A stretch of DNA of 64,000 nucleotides from Umbilicaria muhlenbergii (Eukaryota > Ascomycota > Lecanoromycetes > Umbilicariales > Umbilicariaceae). Shown in pieces: positions 22,939 to 35,425 of the stretch (position 1 is the stretch's first letter; each line of letters opens with the position of its first letter). Position numbers and translations under genes: made by a program. The notes beneath the pieces are model-generated. The model saw only the letters and a program-made list of their open reading frames with translations, did not search any database and had not been told where the DNA came from. The DNA lies in assembly GCA_000611775.1 (NCBI GenBank), contig KK106981.1, positions 2,727,211 to 2,791,210 on the forward strand, read 5' to 3'.

Positions 22939-23512
22939 ATTAGCAGTTTCCGAACTTTGTGAATGTCTATTCTTGCTGTGCTAAGGGGAGACCTGCATTT
23001 GGAAAACTGTCTTCTAAAGAGATGCATTGAGCGAGTCGCTTCTCGGTTGCCAACAGTCTCATCCGGCTGAGATGTCGATACCCTGGACATACGCCACGTC
23101 CCTTATGCTTCGTTACGCAGAACATAAATACCCAGAGTCGTTTGTAACAACTTGTAATTAGGATTGCGTTATGAATCAATAATATTCCAGCGAATGATCC
23201 TTTGATATCGTTCCTTTGATATGCTCGACGTGCATCGGATCAAATGATGAACCTGGCTTGGTTCTGTGGCAGAGTGAATGAAAGGGTTCGGCCTGTATTC
23301 GAATAGGACCTCGTAGCTTTTCGCTATAATGACGCGCGTGGACACGGCTGCCCTTGCATTCAGGAGCATCCCATCTTCAGTTCTACAGCTCGTGTGGACT
23401 GATTGGAACATCATGTGGTCTGGGAACAGGCGAACCCATACCTATCGCAACATTTCCGTACCAGAGTCCGACAGTACCACGCCAACAGCGTGTTACACGC
23501 CGTTCCTTCCCT

Positions 23513-24005
23513 TCAACCACCCGATCTCGTTCTGCCCCTCTCATCCTCACCCTCGCTATCGCTCTCATCTCGGAAGCCGACTTCCAAATCTCGACTCAGC
23601 CTCCGCTCTCCATCGCTACCTCGCCGGACTCCACCATCCCCGGCTCTCGGCACCAGACCCTCTTCTAGTTCTTCTTCACCGAACAGACTGGTTCCGCTCT
23701 CGTCGCTTGGTCTTCTTCGGCCGAGTCCTAAGCGTGACGGTAGTAGTCGGGCAAGTATGCGCGAGGGGAGGGATGGGAGAGAATTGGTGGCGGATTGGAG
23801 GGGAAGGGGGATGTATGAAGAATAGCGGCCGCGGTAACGATGGTAGAAAGGGACGAGGACGTAGGATAGGAGGAGGTAGAGGGCGAGGCTGAGGAGGGGT
23901 GGCAAGAGGAATGACTGTGAGGGGCAGGGGATTGATTAACTGCGGGCCTACTTGGGACGGAATGGGGATGTGCTCTACCTTCCAGAGACGACTAGATCCG
24001 GCCAT
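23513..24005 (-). CDS. Small conserved fungal protein with one N-terminal membrane helix
   Basis: Two exons, 24005-23979 and 23914-23513, with a 64-bp intron (GTAGAG...CACAG), give 142 residues starting MAGSSRLWK. The first exon encodes only nine residues. The second begins SFLLPPLLSLALYLLLSYVL, a single membrane or signal-anchor helix, followed by VPFYHRYRGRYSSYIPL. Next come a basic segment with RLLPSRLGLGRRR and an acidic tail containing EEELEEGL, GERRLSRDLEVGFRDESDSE. I recall this layout from uncharacterised ascomycete proteins; no function is known. The gene is divergent from the formin, with 856 bp between the start codons. Confidence 0.7.
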
Positions 24006-24861
24006 GGGTTTTAGGCTTGGAGCAGCAGAGGGCGATGATCGGAATATGGGGAGTGTACCACGGGGGATTGAGCGGTGGAGGATGGTGAGAGCATTCAGCG
24101 GCTGGCGCTTACACAACGCATCTTTGATTGATCTCTGTCGATGTGAAAATATCGATGAGTACCGAGTAGTGTTTCTCAGACGGACGCTTTGTGGAGTATG
24201 CTTTCCGTGTGGAATGTACTGCGAGGCCAGGTTGATCATCACGACAACGTGTCGCCGGGCCCTGATCCCAAGCCTTGATCCCAAGCCTGCGGGAGCCGGA
24301 CCCGAATAGTGCGAGTACCTCTGCGCTAAGCACGGGCGAGGGTGTGCACGGGTGTGCAAGGGTGGCCGCGAACAAACAACGTAGTGGAGCGCCAACCGGC
24401 TACCGCTAAGAGGCCCCAGACCCAGGGGCTGAATGCAGACTTGCCATGCTGCTGATGCCCTGAACCGCGACACGAACTGCTGCTCCGACGGACACCGAAG
24501 AACACTGCAACAGCCACGGCACACGTGAGGACTCCAACGCGTGGGCGTAGCTGCGTAAGGACGTAAGGACGTTGCCAGTTCGGGTAGCTGCAACCTGCTG
24601 GACATTGCGCCCGCTTACAGTGAGTATGTGGAGAGATTCACTCTCCGCCGTAACCGTGCACGCCGCAGCCGCTGTTTGAGGATATTCGGGGCACCGATGA
24701 CACCACCTATGTCCCCCCAACCTTCCTCATGAACGTTCTGCACCTTCAACAAAGGGCTGGCAAGATAACGGAGACGTGATCTGGCGCGCTGAACGCAACC
24801 ACGAGCAGGTGCCGGTGCTGCTGCTTGGACAGAAGTGGGGGAGCGGCAGTGAGCTGGCCCC
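24006..24861. other. Divergent promoter region before the formin gene
   Basis: Shared upstream region of the small membrane protein (minus) and the formin (plus). It contains overlapping GC-rich frames with no recognisable product, and a short direct repeat CCTGATCCCAAGCCTTGATC / TTGATCCCAAGCCT near 24260-24290. Confidence 0.5.
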
Positions 24862-27800
24862 ATGCCTTCCACTACCCCTCCGGCCGATGGCAAGACGCGA
24901 CAGTCGTCCGGTGGAAGGTCGTTCTTTGGTCGGAGGCTGCACAGGGAGAAGAATGGAGAGTCAAAGATCTATGACGAAGGAGGTTTGTTGCCAGATCTGC
25001 CGAGCGGCGCGAGTAGCACCAATGGATCCAAGTCTTCGCGGCACTCGCACAGAGCCTCGACCATGTCTATGGATATGGGCAATCCCAACGACACGGCAGG
25101 ACTGTCAATGACTGCGGGAGTCATCACCTCAATACCATACGACAGCGTGGCTGCGGGTCGGAAAACCCCTATACCCGTGGACTATCTGCCCAGAAGTGAT
25201 CACATCCCAACCCGCAAAGAGCCATTACCACATCATCTGAACAAAGGAGGGGGAGACTATCACCAGTACCCTTCCTGGAGCCCAACGAGTCCGTCGCCCG
25301 AAGGGACTTCACATCCTACGGGTCCAAGACCCCCACCCAAACCCCCGCAATCGACAATTAGCACCGTCTCATCTCGTGATAAAGGTGGATATCAGCAGCA
25401 GTCAGGCAGGCCCGGCACCACGGCAGGTTACACCAATGGCTCGCACGATACCTACTCGACCGCAGACTCATCAACAACCGCCCGTAATTCCTTTGACCAA
25501 GCAAGTGTGTACTCGTCCATATCTTCCGCCACACGAGGTTCTAGCATATTCTCCTCCGACAATTCATCCCGAACTGCGATACCTTCGCCAACTCGTGATA
25601 ACAGCTTCCTTCGACCCTCAACCTCACACTCCTCAACGCGACAATCCAGCGCTCATCAATCAACATGGCAACCTCAACAACCAAACGCCTTCAGTTCGAC
25701 TACGTCGTTCAGTCCCGAAGGCTTTTACCTTCCACGGCCATCCGACGAAAAGGTTATAGAATCTCAGTTCTTATCCCTCATGCATAAGCGTGGCTGGCAG
25801 AACCTCCCAGACCAAGCAAAGAGACAGATGTTGGCCTATCCAGCTGCGAAGAAATGGACGCTGGTTCATCAAGACAAGTTGACGGAATGGCAAGGGGAGC
25901 AAAAGAGGAGGGCCAATGCCAGAAATACAGTCATGGGTAGTGATGGCCAGATAAACGTGATGGGTAGGGCAGATGAAGAGGGTAGTCCGGAGTGGTTTGT
26001 TAAGAAAGTCATGGAGGATTCTATTACGGCGAAGCAACTCCAAAGCTTGAGCGTCAGCTTGAGAACTCAACCGATTAGGTAGGCATGCGTTTCCCTAGGC
26101 TGCATGAAGTATCCTTCACTGCCGCGGGGTGATGTAAGAACATCATAAGTCATTTTTGGTTTCACTACTTCTCCAGCACTTCTTTCCCCCCTATTTGTTC
26201 TCATGCCACCATTACTTCTAAGATGAGTGTACGTCACGTAGGTCGAGGGAAGCGCTATCGTCATAGTTTAAACAGTGTCATTCCGTCCTCGCTTGCAAAG
26301 TTATACTCTTTACTATGCGTCTAGGTTCTGCGGTCATTACTGACGGAAAGCAGTTGGGTCAAATCCTTCGTCGAGGCGCAAGGCCAAGTAGCCCTCACAA
26401 ACGTCCTAGCCAAGATCAACAGGCGGCAAGCGAAGGGTCCAGCCCCTGAATCTGGCAATACCAGTGACAAAGACCTCGACCGCGAATACGACATTGTGAA
26501 ATGTCTCAAAGCGTTGATGAACAACAAGTATGGCGCGGACGATGCGTTGAATCACCAGCAAGTCATTGTCTCTTTAGCAACTTCGCTCATTTCGCCACGG
26601 TTGACTACAAGAAAACTTGTCAGCGAGGTTCTGACGTTCCTATGCCACTGGGCAGAGGGCGAGGGGCACCTGAAGGTGCTCCAGGCGTTGGACTATGTCA
26701 AGAACCAGCAAGGAGAGAATGGACGGTTCGATGCGTGGATGCGGATCGTTGAAGTCACTATCGATGGACGGGGAAAAATGGGAAGCCTGGTTGGCGCAAG
26801 TGAAGAGGTCCGGAGTGGAGGCATTGGCATGGAGAATCTCCTCATGGAATACGCTGTTGCGTCGCTTTTCTTGCTAAATATGATCATCGATGCGCCAGAG
26901 CATGACTTGCAGCTGCGATGCCATATTCGGGCACAGTTCACATCATGTGGCATCAAGCGGATCCTTACGAAAATGGAGGGCTTCCAGTACGAGGTTATCG
27001 ACAAGCAGGTTGAGCGGTACCGCGAAAATGAGGCTATCGATTACGAGGATCTGCTCCAGCGTGAGAACAGTAGCATGAAGGACAGCTTCGATGGGGAAGT
27101 CAAGGATATGCACGACCCAGCCCAAATCGTCGACGCCATTATGTCCAAAATACAGGGTAGTCGCTCGCAAGACTACTTCCTTTCCGCTATGCAGCATCTG
27201 CTGTTGATCCGGGACAACGAGGGTGAGGACCGGCTACGCATGTTCCAGCTTGTGGACGCCATGCTCAGCTATGTGGCAATGGATCGACGACTCCCGGATA
27301 TGGATCTCAAGCAAAGTCTTAATTTCTCCGTGCAAAGTCTGCTCGACAGGTTGCATACAGATTCAGAGGCAAGGCAAGCACTCGATGAAGCCACAGAGAA
27401 TCGGCAGATTGCCGAGTCGGCAATGGCTGAACGGGACGAGATGAAGGCGCAGATCGAGATGGGTGCCAGTGGTCTAGTCGCAAAATTGCAGAAGCAATTA
27501 GAAGAACAAGCTGCAATTATTGCGCTTCAAGGCCGACAGAATGAGGCATTGAAGGCGGAACTTGCTGATCTCCAGCGAGTACGTGCTCAAGAATTACAGC
27601 GGAATGAATTGGAGACGAGAGAGCTTTATTTGATGCTTCGTGATGCCCAAGACGTCGCCGCCGCGGGAGCAAAGAAATCAGGCAAAGACGGTCTCGCTCC
27701 TTCGGACCCCAAGCAAATGCAAGGTATTCTAGATCGGGAGAGGTTGATGGATCGACTAGAAATGCAGCTCGAGAGAGCAAAGACACAATGCAAGCTAGAA

Positions 27801-30676
27801 GGGAGAGTCTGGCATCAGACAGGGCCGTCCGATAGGCTACGAGAACTGCGCGAAAAGATGGATGGAGAAATGGGCTATCAAGGCATTTCTTCGGAGCAGC
27901 CGAACCGGATTTTCAGCGACCCTGCTCTGCGGAGTACCATACTTCGTGGACCTAGGCGGGCCGCTGCTGAAGCCTTGGCGAAGGATGAGGAATTTGAAAA
28001 CATGGCAGAGGATGACCATGGGGATACGATTATCTATGAGAAGCCGCGATTGGTCGAAATGAAGCGGCCTCAGATGAATCCAAAGCAAGCCACTGGTCTA
28101 CTCGGAGAGATAGCCGCTAAAGTGCGAGGGTACGATGCCAGCGAAGATGAGGACGGTGGTGACGGCGTTACTACTGGACCCTCGCATCCCAGTCTCGAAT
28201 CCGATTCACCCAAGACTCCGTTGGATGAACTTATGCCGAAGGAGCATAAGATTGAAGATCAGAAAGCTCAATTTACCGGACCTCCTCCGCCACCACCTCC
28301 TCCACTCCCACCAACGTCTCATACACCGACTCCCGCACCGCCTCTACCCGTAATTATGCCTGGTTTCGAGTCTGGCCCTCCACCACCACCTCCACCACCG
28401 GCCCCAGGGCTGTCCCCTGCCACTCCATCAATGCCGGGATTCTCTAATGGTCCTCCTCCTCCACCTCCGCCTCCTCCCCCACCAATGCCTGGAACACCGA
28501 GGACCCCATTGACACCAGGAGGCGGGTCAATGGCTCCCCTTCCCCCTCCCCCTCCTCCCGGCGCGCCGCCGCTACCTGGTGCTAAGAAGGGAGGTTACCT
28601 TCCCCAATCGCAGTATGCTCCAGTCCCCACAATTGGATTACCCTTTATCCGGCCAAAGAAGAAACTCAAGGCTCTGCATTGGGAGAAGGTGGATGTTCCG
28701 CAAGTCACTGTCTGGGCTGCTCATGCTCCAACAGCTGCAGCCAAGGAAGAAAAATACATGGAGCTGTCAAGGAAAGGTGTCTTAGACGAGGTAGAGAAAC
28801 TGTTCTTGGCGAAAGAAATCAAAATGATCGGTGCAGGGGCCAGTAAAAAATCCGACAAGAAGCAAATCATCTCGAGTGATCTCATGCGAACATTCCAGAT
28901 ATCTCTTGCCAAATTCTCCCAGCTTTCGGCTGACGAAGTCGTCCGCATGATCATCCATTGCGATAAGGAGGTTCTAGACAACAACAACGTTATGGACTTT
29001 CTCCAAAAGGACGACATGTGTAATATCCCCGACAACACGGCTAAACTCATGGCACCCTACAGCAAGGATTGGACCGGACCAGATGCTTTGAGAACACCAC
29101 GGGAACAGGACCCCAGCGAGCTCACCCGGGAGGATCAGGTTTATTTACAAACCGCTTTCGAGCTACATCACTATTGGAAGTCAAGGATGCGCGCTTTGAG
29201 CCTGACGAGGACTTTTGAGGCGGAATACGATGACGTTTCCAGCAAACTTCGAGAAGTGGTTAGAGTGTCTGAATCCCTACGAGACTCTGTCGCACTAATG
29301 AACGTTCTTGGTCTCATTCTGGACATTGGCAATTACATGAATGACTCTAACAAGCAGGCCACTGGCTTCAAACTCAGTTCTCTAGCTCGCCTCGGTATGG
29401 TGAAGGACGACAAGAACGAGTCCACTTTCGCCGACCTCGTCGAGAGGATCGTGCGAAACCAGTACTCCGAATGGGAAGGCTTCGTAGATGACATTGGCGG
29501 AGTGGTGACAGCGCAGAAATTGAACGTGGAGCAGCTGCAACTGGATGCAAAACGTTACATCGAAAACATCAAGAACGTTCAGACATCTCTTGACTCAGGC
29601 AACCTCAGTGATCCCAAGAAATTCCATCCCCAAGACCGTGTCAGCCAAGTGGTTCAGCGGTCAATGAAAGAGGCAAGGCGGAAGGCGGAGCAGATGCAGC
29701 TATATCTCGAGGAGATGACTCGGACTTATGACGATATCATGACATTCTATGGCGAAGACAGCACCGATGACAATGCTCGGAGAGAATTCTTTTTGAAGCT
29801 GGCTGCCTTCGTCACCGAGTGGAAGGTGGGTTTAATCATCTTTCGCAGGCTTTTTACAGAACTAGCGGTACTGACTATCTTTTACAGAAATCCAAAGAGA
29901 AGAACGTCGCTGTTGAAGAAACCCGCCGCCGCAACGAAGCCTCCATGGCCCGCAAACGCACCATGAACCCCATCCAGGCCAACGCTTCGAGTGCCGCAGA
30001 AGGACCACTCTCACCTTCATCGACAGGGGCCATGGACTCCCTCCTCGAGAAACTCCGTGCCGCTGCTCCACAAGCCCGTGATCAACGCGACCGCAGGCGC
30101 CGAGCTCGTCTTAAGGATCGTCACCAGATCCGCGTCGCCTCTGGTCAGAAAATCCCCGACATGGCCGACCTGACCAAGGCCGATCATGACGACAGTGACC
30201 GCCCCGTGGTCAGCCCAGACAATGCTGCTACGGGGCCAACGACCCCGCCTTTAGAGCGGATTCCTGAAGCCGCCAGCCCAGCAGCTACGCCCGACGGCGA
30301 AGACGTCGCCGATCGCGCGGCCAGCATGCTACAAGGACTCCGAGGCGACGGAGACGCGGGCCCGGAAACCGTATCCCGGGACGGCAGTCTCAGAGTCCGC
30401 CGCAGGAGAGAGAGCGCGGACGATGAACGGCGGAACCGAAGGAGAAGGAGGGGCGCGCAGGGGAGTAGTGGCGCTAGTGCTGGTGGCGAGAGGGATAGTA
30501 TCATGCCCTCTACGAAGGAAGAAGGACCGTCTTCTATCCCGGAGGAGGAACCAGTTGATGCGGAGGACGGAACAAATGTGGGTAAGGATTCTTTGCCGGT
30601 GCCGCCGGCGGCGGTGGTGGTGAGTCCGCCTACTCCGGATGGGACTGAGAAGAGGCCACTGGAAATTGCGGATTGA
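24862..30676 (+). CDS. sepA: Diaphanous-type formin (SepA/Bni1 family)
   Basis: Actin nucleator acting at hyphal tips and septa, normally controlled by Rho GTPases and feeding on profilin-actin. Three exons (24862-26078, 26354-29825, 29888-30676; introns 275 and 62 bp) join in phase to 1825 residues. A Ser-rich disordered N-terminus (to about residue 280) is followed by the GBD/FH3 regulatory region (about 283-755, from FYLPRPSDEKVIESQFLSLM, with WVKSFVEAQGQVALTNVLAK). A coiled coil follows (about 735-840), then a proline-rich FH1 with several Pro runs (about 1048-1148). The FH2 domain (about 1168-1560) contains KKKLKALHWEKV and LGLILDIGNYMND. A DAD-like segment MDSLLEKLRAAAP with a following RRRRAR cluster lies near 1611-1635. 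The first intron is unusually long for this window; its acceptor (CAG at 26351-26353) was chosen because it restores frame and the family sequence. Confidence 0.93.
28281..28580 (+). repeat. FH1 polyproline coding tract
   Basis: Low-complexity CCT/CCA/CCC codon runs encode at least four blocks of five to nine consecutive prolines separated by Gly/Thr/Met-containing spacers. These are the profilin-binding sites expected in a formin FH1 region. The DNA is strongly repetitive and may vary in length between isolates. Confidence 0.85.
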
Positions 30677-31716
30677 ATGTGCTTGTTCGTAAGAGGGTCC
30701 CAAGGAAGAAGGGGGGCGGTTGGGTTTTTTTCGTGTTCTATAGCTTGTTGTAATACCCCTTTGTTTGTTGTGGTATTTTTCGTTCTCGTGTTGAGCGGCA
30801 TAGCGTGCGTTGCTGGGTCGGATACTGGTTTTTGAGATGACGAATGGGCGCAGTGGCGGGTGCGGATTTGACACATCGAGATGATTATAGGTTCGGTTTA
30901 GGGGGGAGAATGAGAATGAGTTGAGGGCGGAAGATTTATGCCTCCTCCGTTCATGATTTTGACTTTGAAGTGATTGCCATGAGACGATAATGATGCTGTG
31001 TAGGGACTCCCATGGATCGTGTTAGGGCTTGCTCCCGCCACTCGCTTATACTTCACTCTTTCGCCTCATTACCTCATTTCTCTACGGCGAATCTTACGGA
31101 GAGCTTCAGATCTCACAACACCAGGACACCACAATCCAACCGAAAATATCGAGAATAATAATACGTGATGATAGGCATGCAGAGTCTATTAGAGGGTGTA
31201 ATAGACGTTGATATTGATGATTTTTGACATGTCTAGCTGAGTGTCGAGCAATATGTTGCTCGGCTGCTCGGCAGCTCGGCAGGCGGGAGCTAACTACATT
31301 GGGCCTAATGTATTGACCGCGCTAGTAGTGTGCCTGGTAGACACGGTGCATAAACCCATACCTTAAGGTATTGTGCACCAACAGAAAAGATGAATTCTTG
31401 TTGGTGAGCTCAGCGTTCTCGCATGCTACATCTCGCAATTTCGATGGTGTTCTTTCTACCTTCTTCTCGAATCTGATCCGTGCGCGTTCTCATACTGTGC
31501 GATTTGGCGCGCCTAGCATTTCGCTCTTCACCTTGCCATCACCTCCGGTCATAGAAGCCTCTGCATTCACGTTGTGCTTCCACCTGTCTACTCGGATATT
31601 ATCTACCCACATCAAGCTCAGTCACACATGATCAACCTCCGTAACCGCGACATCGATCTACGCCACGACACCATTCGGAGTTTTAGCATAAGGGGGGTTT
31701 GATACTAGCTAGCATC
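30677..31716. other. Intergenic between formin and DUF7918 gene
   Basis: About 1 kb with no supportable gene. It holds the 3' flank of the formin and the promoter of the DUF7918 gene. The frames antisense to the formin end (30184-30876) follow its codon bias and are shadows. Confidence 0.55.
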
Positions 31717-32962
31717 ATGGCGATCATTGAAGACGTGGAAGTTCAGATCGTGTTCACCAACACCGGCCAAGCTCTTTCGGAGTATGACAATCCGGAACCG
31801 GCCACGACCTCAAAGGCGAAGAGTGTCGAAAAGTACATCCAAGCCGAGACTGGCATGGAGTTTCATATCTTGGTAAAACTCAAGAAAGGCTTTAATTACC
31901 ACGGGGCCGATGGAGTTCGGGTCTCTTACAACATCGATGGTGGCGTACTCAGTCGAATCAAGTTCTTTGAGCCACCCAACGGGACCAAGAATGGGCATTT
32001 GCTGGCACAGCAGGTGTATACGATCGACAAGGTTACCATCAGAACTGGCGATGTATGGAAGCGTATTCGCTACTCCTTCAATTCAGTCGACGTCGGTGAG
32101 TTGCTTTCCCCGTTCAATTGGCTCCTCTCAACGACATCCAGATGAGGACCTTATAACCACGAAAGCCACCCTGGAGAAACAGTTCGAGATGCTAGGCAGC
32201 ATACAGATCAATGTTGACCGAGTCAAGCAGCACAAGCGGGAAGCTGACGGATGCTTTGATTGTGGCGTCGAAGAATGGACCGAAAAAGTTGATAAGAAGC
32301 TCTTGCTCAAATCAATTAGTCATACAGTGAAGTATGTCTGCACAGATGAGCTATTCGATTTGATCTATCTCACTGTTCTGTAATTATAGGGCATCAAGAG
32401 CGATCGTTGTATCCGAGCCTAAGGCAACTCAATACAAAGGGACTCCAATCGCTGGTCAGCATGGAAAGAAACTGAGGTTCAAATTCCGCTATAGATCTCA
32501 CTGTAAGTAGATGATAGGCTGCTTGGCCCCGATATTGATGTTTGCAGTGAGTTTGCAAACCCTAGGATGTATCCAAAGGACCCCCTCTCCGGCTCCCACT
32601 GCCGAACGAGCTCCTGAGGATCTAATTGAGGAGGAAAGGACTGCAGAGCTCGTACGGATAAGGGTACGCAGGAAGCGTGAGACACATCTAATCCACCAGC
32701 AAAGCTAACCTTAATACAGGCCAAGCTTCAAGACCTTCACAGCAAGAACCGCACTCTTATGCAGGCCAACCAGGAAATGAACAAGCAGATCAGAGAGCGT
32801 ATGGCAGCCTTTGTGGGAGGAAGTAGCAGCAAGCACACGAAGCCGGTAAAGAGGGAGCGGGTCAAGGCAGAGGAGCATGACTCGGAAGTCGGCAGCCTGG
32901 GCTCGCCTACTAGTCGCAACACCAAGCGTGCAAAGACGTGCGACCTTACTGGCGACGACTAA
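31717..32962 (+). CDS. DUF7918-like fungal protein with C-terminal basic/coiled region
   Basis: Five exons (31717-32095, 32142-32331, 32390-32502, 32548-32663, 32720-32962; introns 46, 58, 45 and 56 bp) all join in phase to 346 residues. The N-terminal half (MAIIEDVEVQIVFTNTGQAL, VEKYIQAETGMEFHILVKL, FNYHGADGVRVSYNIDGG) and the Cys pair in CFDCGV match the layout I know from DUF7918 proteins, a family expanded in filamentous fungi with no established function. The C-terminal part has a Glu-rich helix (ERAPEDLIEEERTAELVRI), a coiled segment (SKNRTLMQANQEMNKQIRER) and basic, possibly nuclear-targeting clusters (KPVKRERVK, NTKRAKTCDL). The family call rests on recall of the pattern. Confidence 0.75.
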
Positions 32963-34518
32963 GCAAACAAACAAGCCCAATCAACACTGCAGGAGAACAG
33001 GATCGTATTTCGTTTGACTGCTTGAGTCTATTGCTCTACATTGGGAGCACACATACAACCCATTATCTTGAACGGCTCATAGCGGCGCAGACACTTACAA
33101 ATACTTGTTGAATAGTTGCAGCTCGCAGTCATCTCAACTACTGTCTCCTTCTGCAGATCTCTTCGAAAAGATTATCTGTCCATGCACCTTTTAATGCTTA
33201 TCCACAAATGGCCGCGACTGTCCCAAAATGCAAACGGAGAGAACCGACTTCAATTGCTGAGCGCGATTCGAGAAGGTGCATCTTCATCGCAGTTGTTGAC
33301 TCTTCGGACACGTAAGCGTTAAACAAGTGCAATCCCTTGTGCACTCCGCTGCCCTCCCTGTATCCTCTTAACTCCTTAACCCAGATTCTACTCCTGCTAC
33401 TCTTCCGCCGCAATTCAGTTTATCCAATTCCAATCTCCAGGTCTACAAAGCCACCAAACCTTCATTACATCACCTCTTTTTCTAGCCCTAACTCGTTTGT
33501 TGAAACATCCGCCCCTAACCCCACCCGCCCTACCGTTCGCCTCGCCTGCGTCTGCGCTTACCGCTAACCCTAAGCCCTAAACTCCGACCACGACCGCTTC
33601 TACGGCGGACGATAGCTTTCATGCTACCATCGCGATGTAATCTAGCATAACATTTGATTTACAGTACCACTGACGATGCATATATCTTGCCAATGCTGCT
33701 GCTCCAAGTTCCCATTACGGGTCTGCGATTTCCATTGATCATATGGTATAGTCGATTTAAGAAAGAAAATGTTTGATGAAACTAAAAGACCTCTGTTGTA
33801 GCTGCTGTCACCCACATCGATGCTTGAGGTTCTTCGAGAAAGAATGTTTATTTCTGATTACGTTGGTCGCAGCCCGAATTCCATCACTTTGCTGACCAGC
33901 CTTCTGTTCCTACCAATGACATGACTCTCTGCTTTGCTCATCGTCTCAGCACGGCTAAACAGAGCGAGTGTGAAGACTGTACCAAATGAACACAAACCGA
34001 GACCAAGGATTTACCACCGACAACTACGAATTTATATTCAGGCATTCCGAGAGACTCTGGATGATGCCGAAACCACTGGTACAGTAGTCGTAGTATAGAA
34101 GGAACGTAGATTTGAAAGACAGTGGTGACAATGTAAACCGATTCAGGGGAAGCTAGAGAGAACAAAAAGTCGCCAGGACGAATGCTCATGTCTACGAATA
34201 TTCTGTAAACAGCGGGAAACTGAGAGTCCCGTACTACGGCTGGGACCTCGACGAAAGGCAGCTGAAGCGCCCCCCACTCCCATGGTTTCAAAGGGCTAAG
34301 GTGCCGGCTTAATCTCTTCCCAAATCGACGAATGGGAGGCAGAACCGTGGGCGACTGAAGGAACGGCGGGACCCCTGCCCTCTGCAGCTGTCAGTCGCCA
34401 TGCGATGCGCAAGCAAACTCGGAGGCTCAGCATTGAGAGCACGCATGTTGATCGGTGCTTTAGTGTTTCGGCCTCGGCTAGTAGCTGCGAGACTGGAGCG
34501 GAAAGCAATCACAGGTCA

Positions 34519-34640
34519 CTGCAGTTTCTGCTGATGTGAGGACGTTGATGCTGTGGTACGGGGTACAGATGATGCTTGGGGCGTCTGGATAGGATTACTC
34601 CAGCTTCTGCTGATGTGAGAATGTTGATGCTGTGGAACGG
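34519..34640 (+). repeat. Direct repeat of ~37 bp, two copies
   Basis: TTTCTGCTGATGTGAGGACG... (about 34520-34556) recurs as CTTCTGCTGATGTGAGAATG... (about 34604-34640). Both continue with TTGATGCTGTGG and an ACGG end. The second pair CACGCCGCTC-ACAA lies just downstream (34687 and 34771), so the locus contains two interleaved short direct-repeat pairs. Confidence 0.7.
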
Positions 34641-35334
34641 TGTAAGGTTTATACCTGTGCGTCGGAATAGCGGCCACTATCATCTCCCACGCCGCTCCAC
34701 AACGTCCATGTGCTTGACGTCTGATCCAACCAGTTTATCTCACCAGCACTTCTCAGCAGTTGTTAACTTCCACGCCGCTCAACAATGGTCATATGCATGA
34801 AGTCTGGACCAAGATAGATGCGTTCAGATTGATGCTGTCCTGCTACCCATGCTGCGCCATCGGTAAGCCAATGGGTAGAGGACTGTTTCCAAATCCTGGC
34901 ACTGGGAGGAACGCCAATATGGCAGAGGCATGGTAAACTCAGCGCCGCATAACATACCGCCTGCCTTACGGATCTCCATGCGTTGTGCTTTACAGCCAGT
35001 TGGCTGTTAGCATACTATATTCAACGAAATATCACTGTTTTCAAAACCTGTCGGCTCGGTGTACTACAAGTTAGATTGTTTATGATCAACTTTCTCTATG
35101 GAATGGGTGGTGTTGGAATCCAAGCTGTGAAAGACATCTTGAGTTGAAAACTTAACAGACCTCCTCGAAAAATCAATCTACCAATCTCTAGACCTCTCCT
35201 TTTCATTCATTGCCTATGACTCCATAAAGCCTTGTTTTGACCATTACAAATAAATGACAGTGAATACTGAAAGACTCATCTGAGTCATACAAATAAATGC
35301 ATGAAAGACAGCCTGAAAGCACCTCTATAGAAAA

Positions 35335-35425
35335 ATGGGGGTCAACCGAGGAATTATGAAGTTTTGGGGGTTATTCCAGGAATTTACAAGTTTGGGGGGG
35401 TCATTTTAGGCATTTACCGACAATT
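35335..35425 (+). repeat. Three degenerate ~30-bp G-run tandem repeats
   Basis: Three units each carry a run of five to seven G followed by TCA/TTATT, AGG-ATT and a TTACAAGTTT-like tail (starting near 35336, 35372 and 35394). The G-runs alternate with T-rich spacers. Confidence 0.75.

Noticed and set aside
23676-24605. 309-codon minus-strand open frame
   Set aside because: It overlaps the better-supported small membrane protein (23513-24005) in another frame and is Pro/Arg-rich in the way expected of a shadow frame.
30184-30876. Long antisense frames opposite the formin C-terminus
   Set aside because: They mirror the biased codons of the formin tail (Arg-rich sense gives Ser/Pro-rich antisense) and have no features of their own.
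33938-34291. 117-codon minus-strand frame as a confirmed gene
   Set aside because: It reads somewhat protein-like but lacks a recognisable domain, neighbours in phase or splice signals; left as a candidate only.
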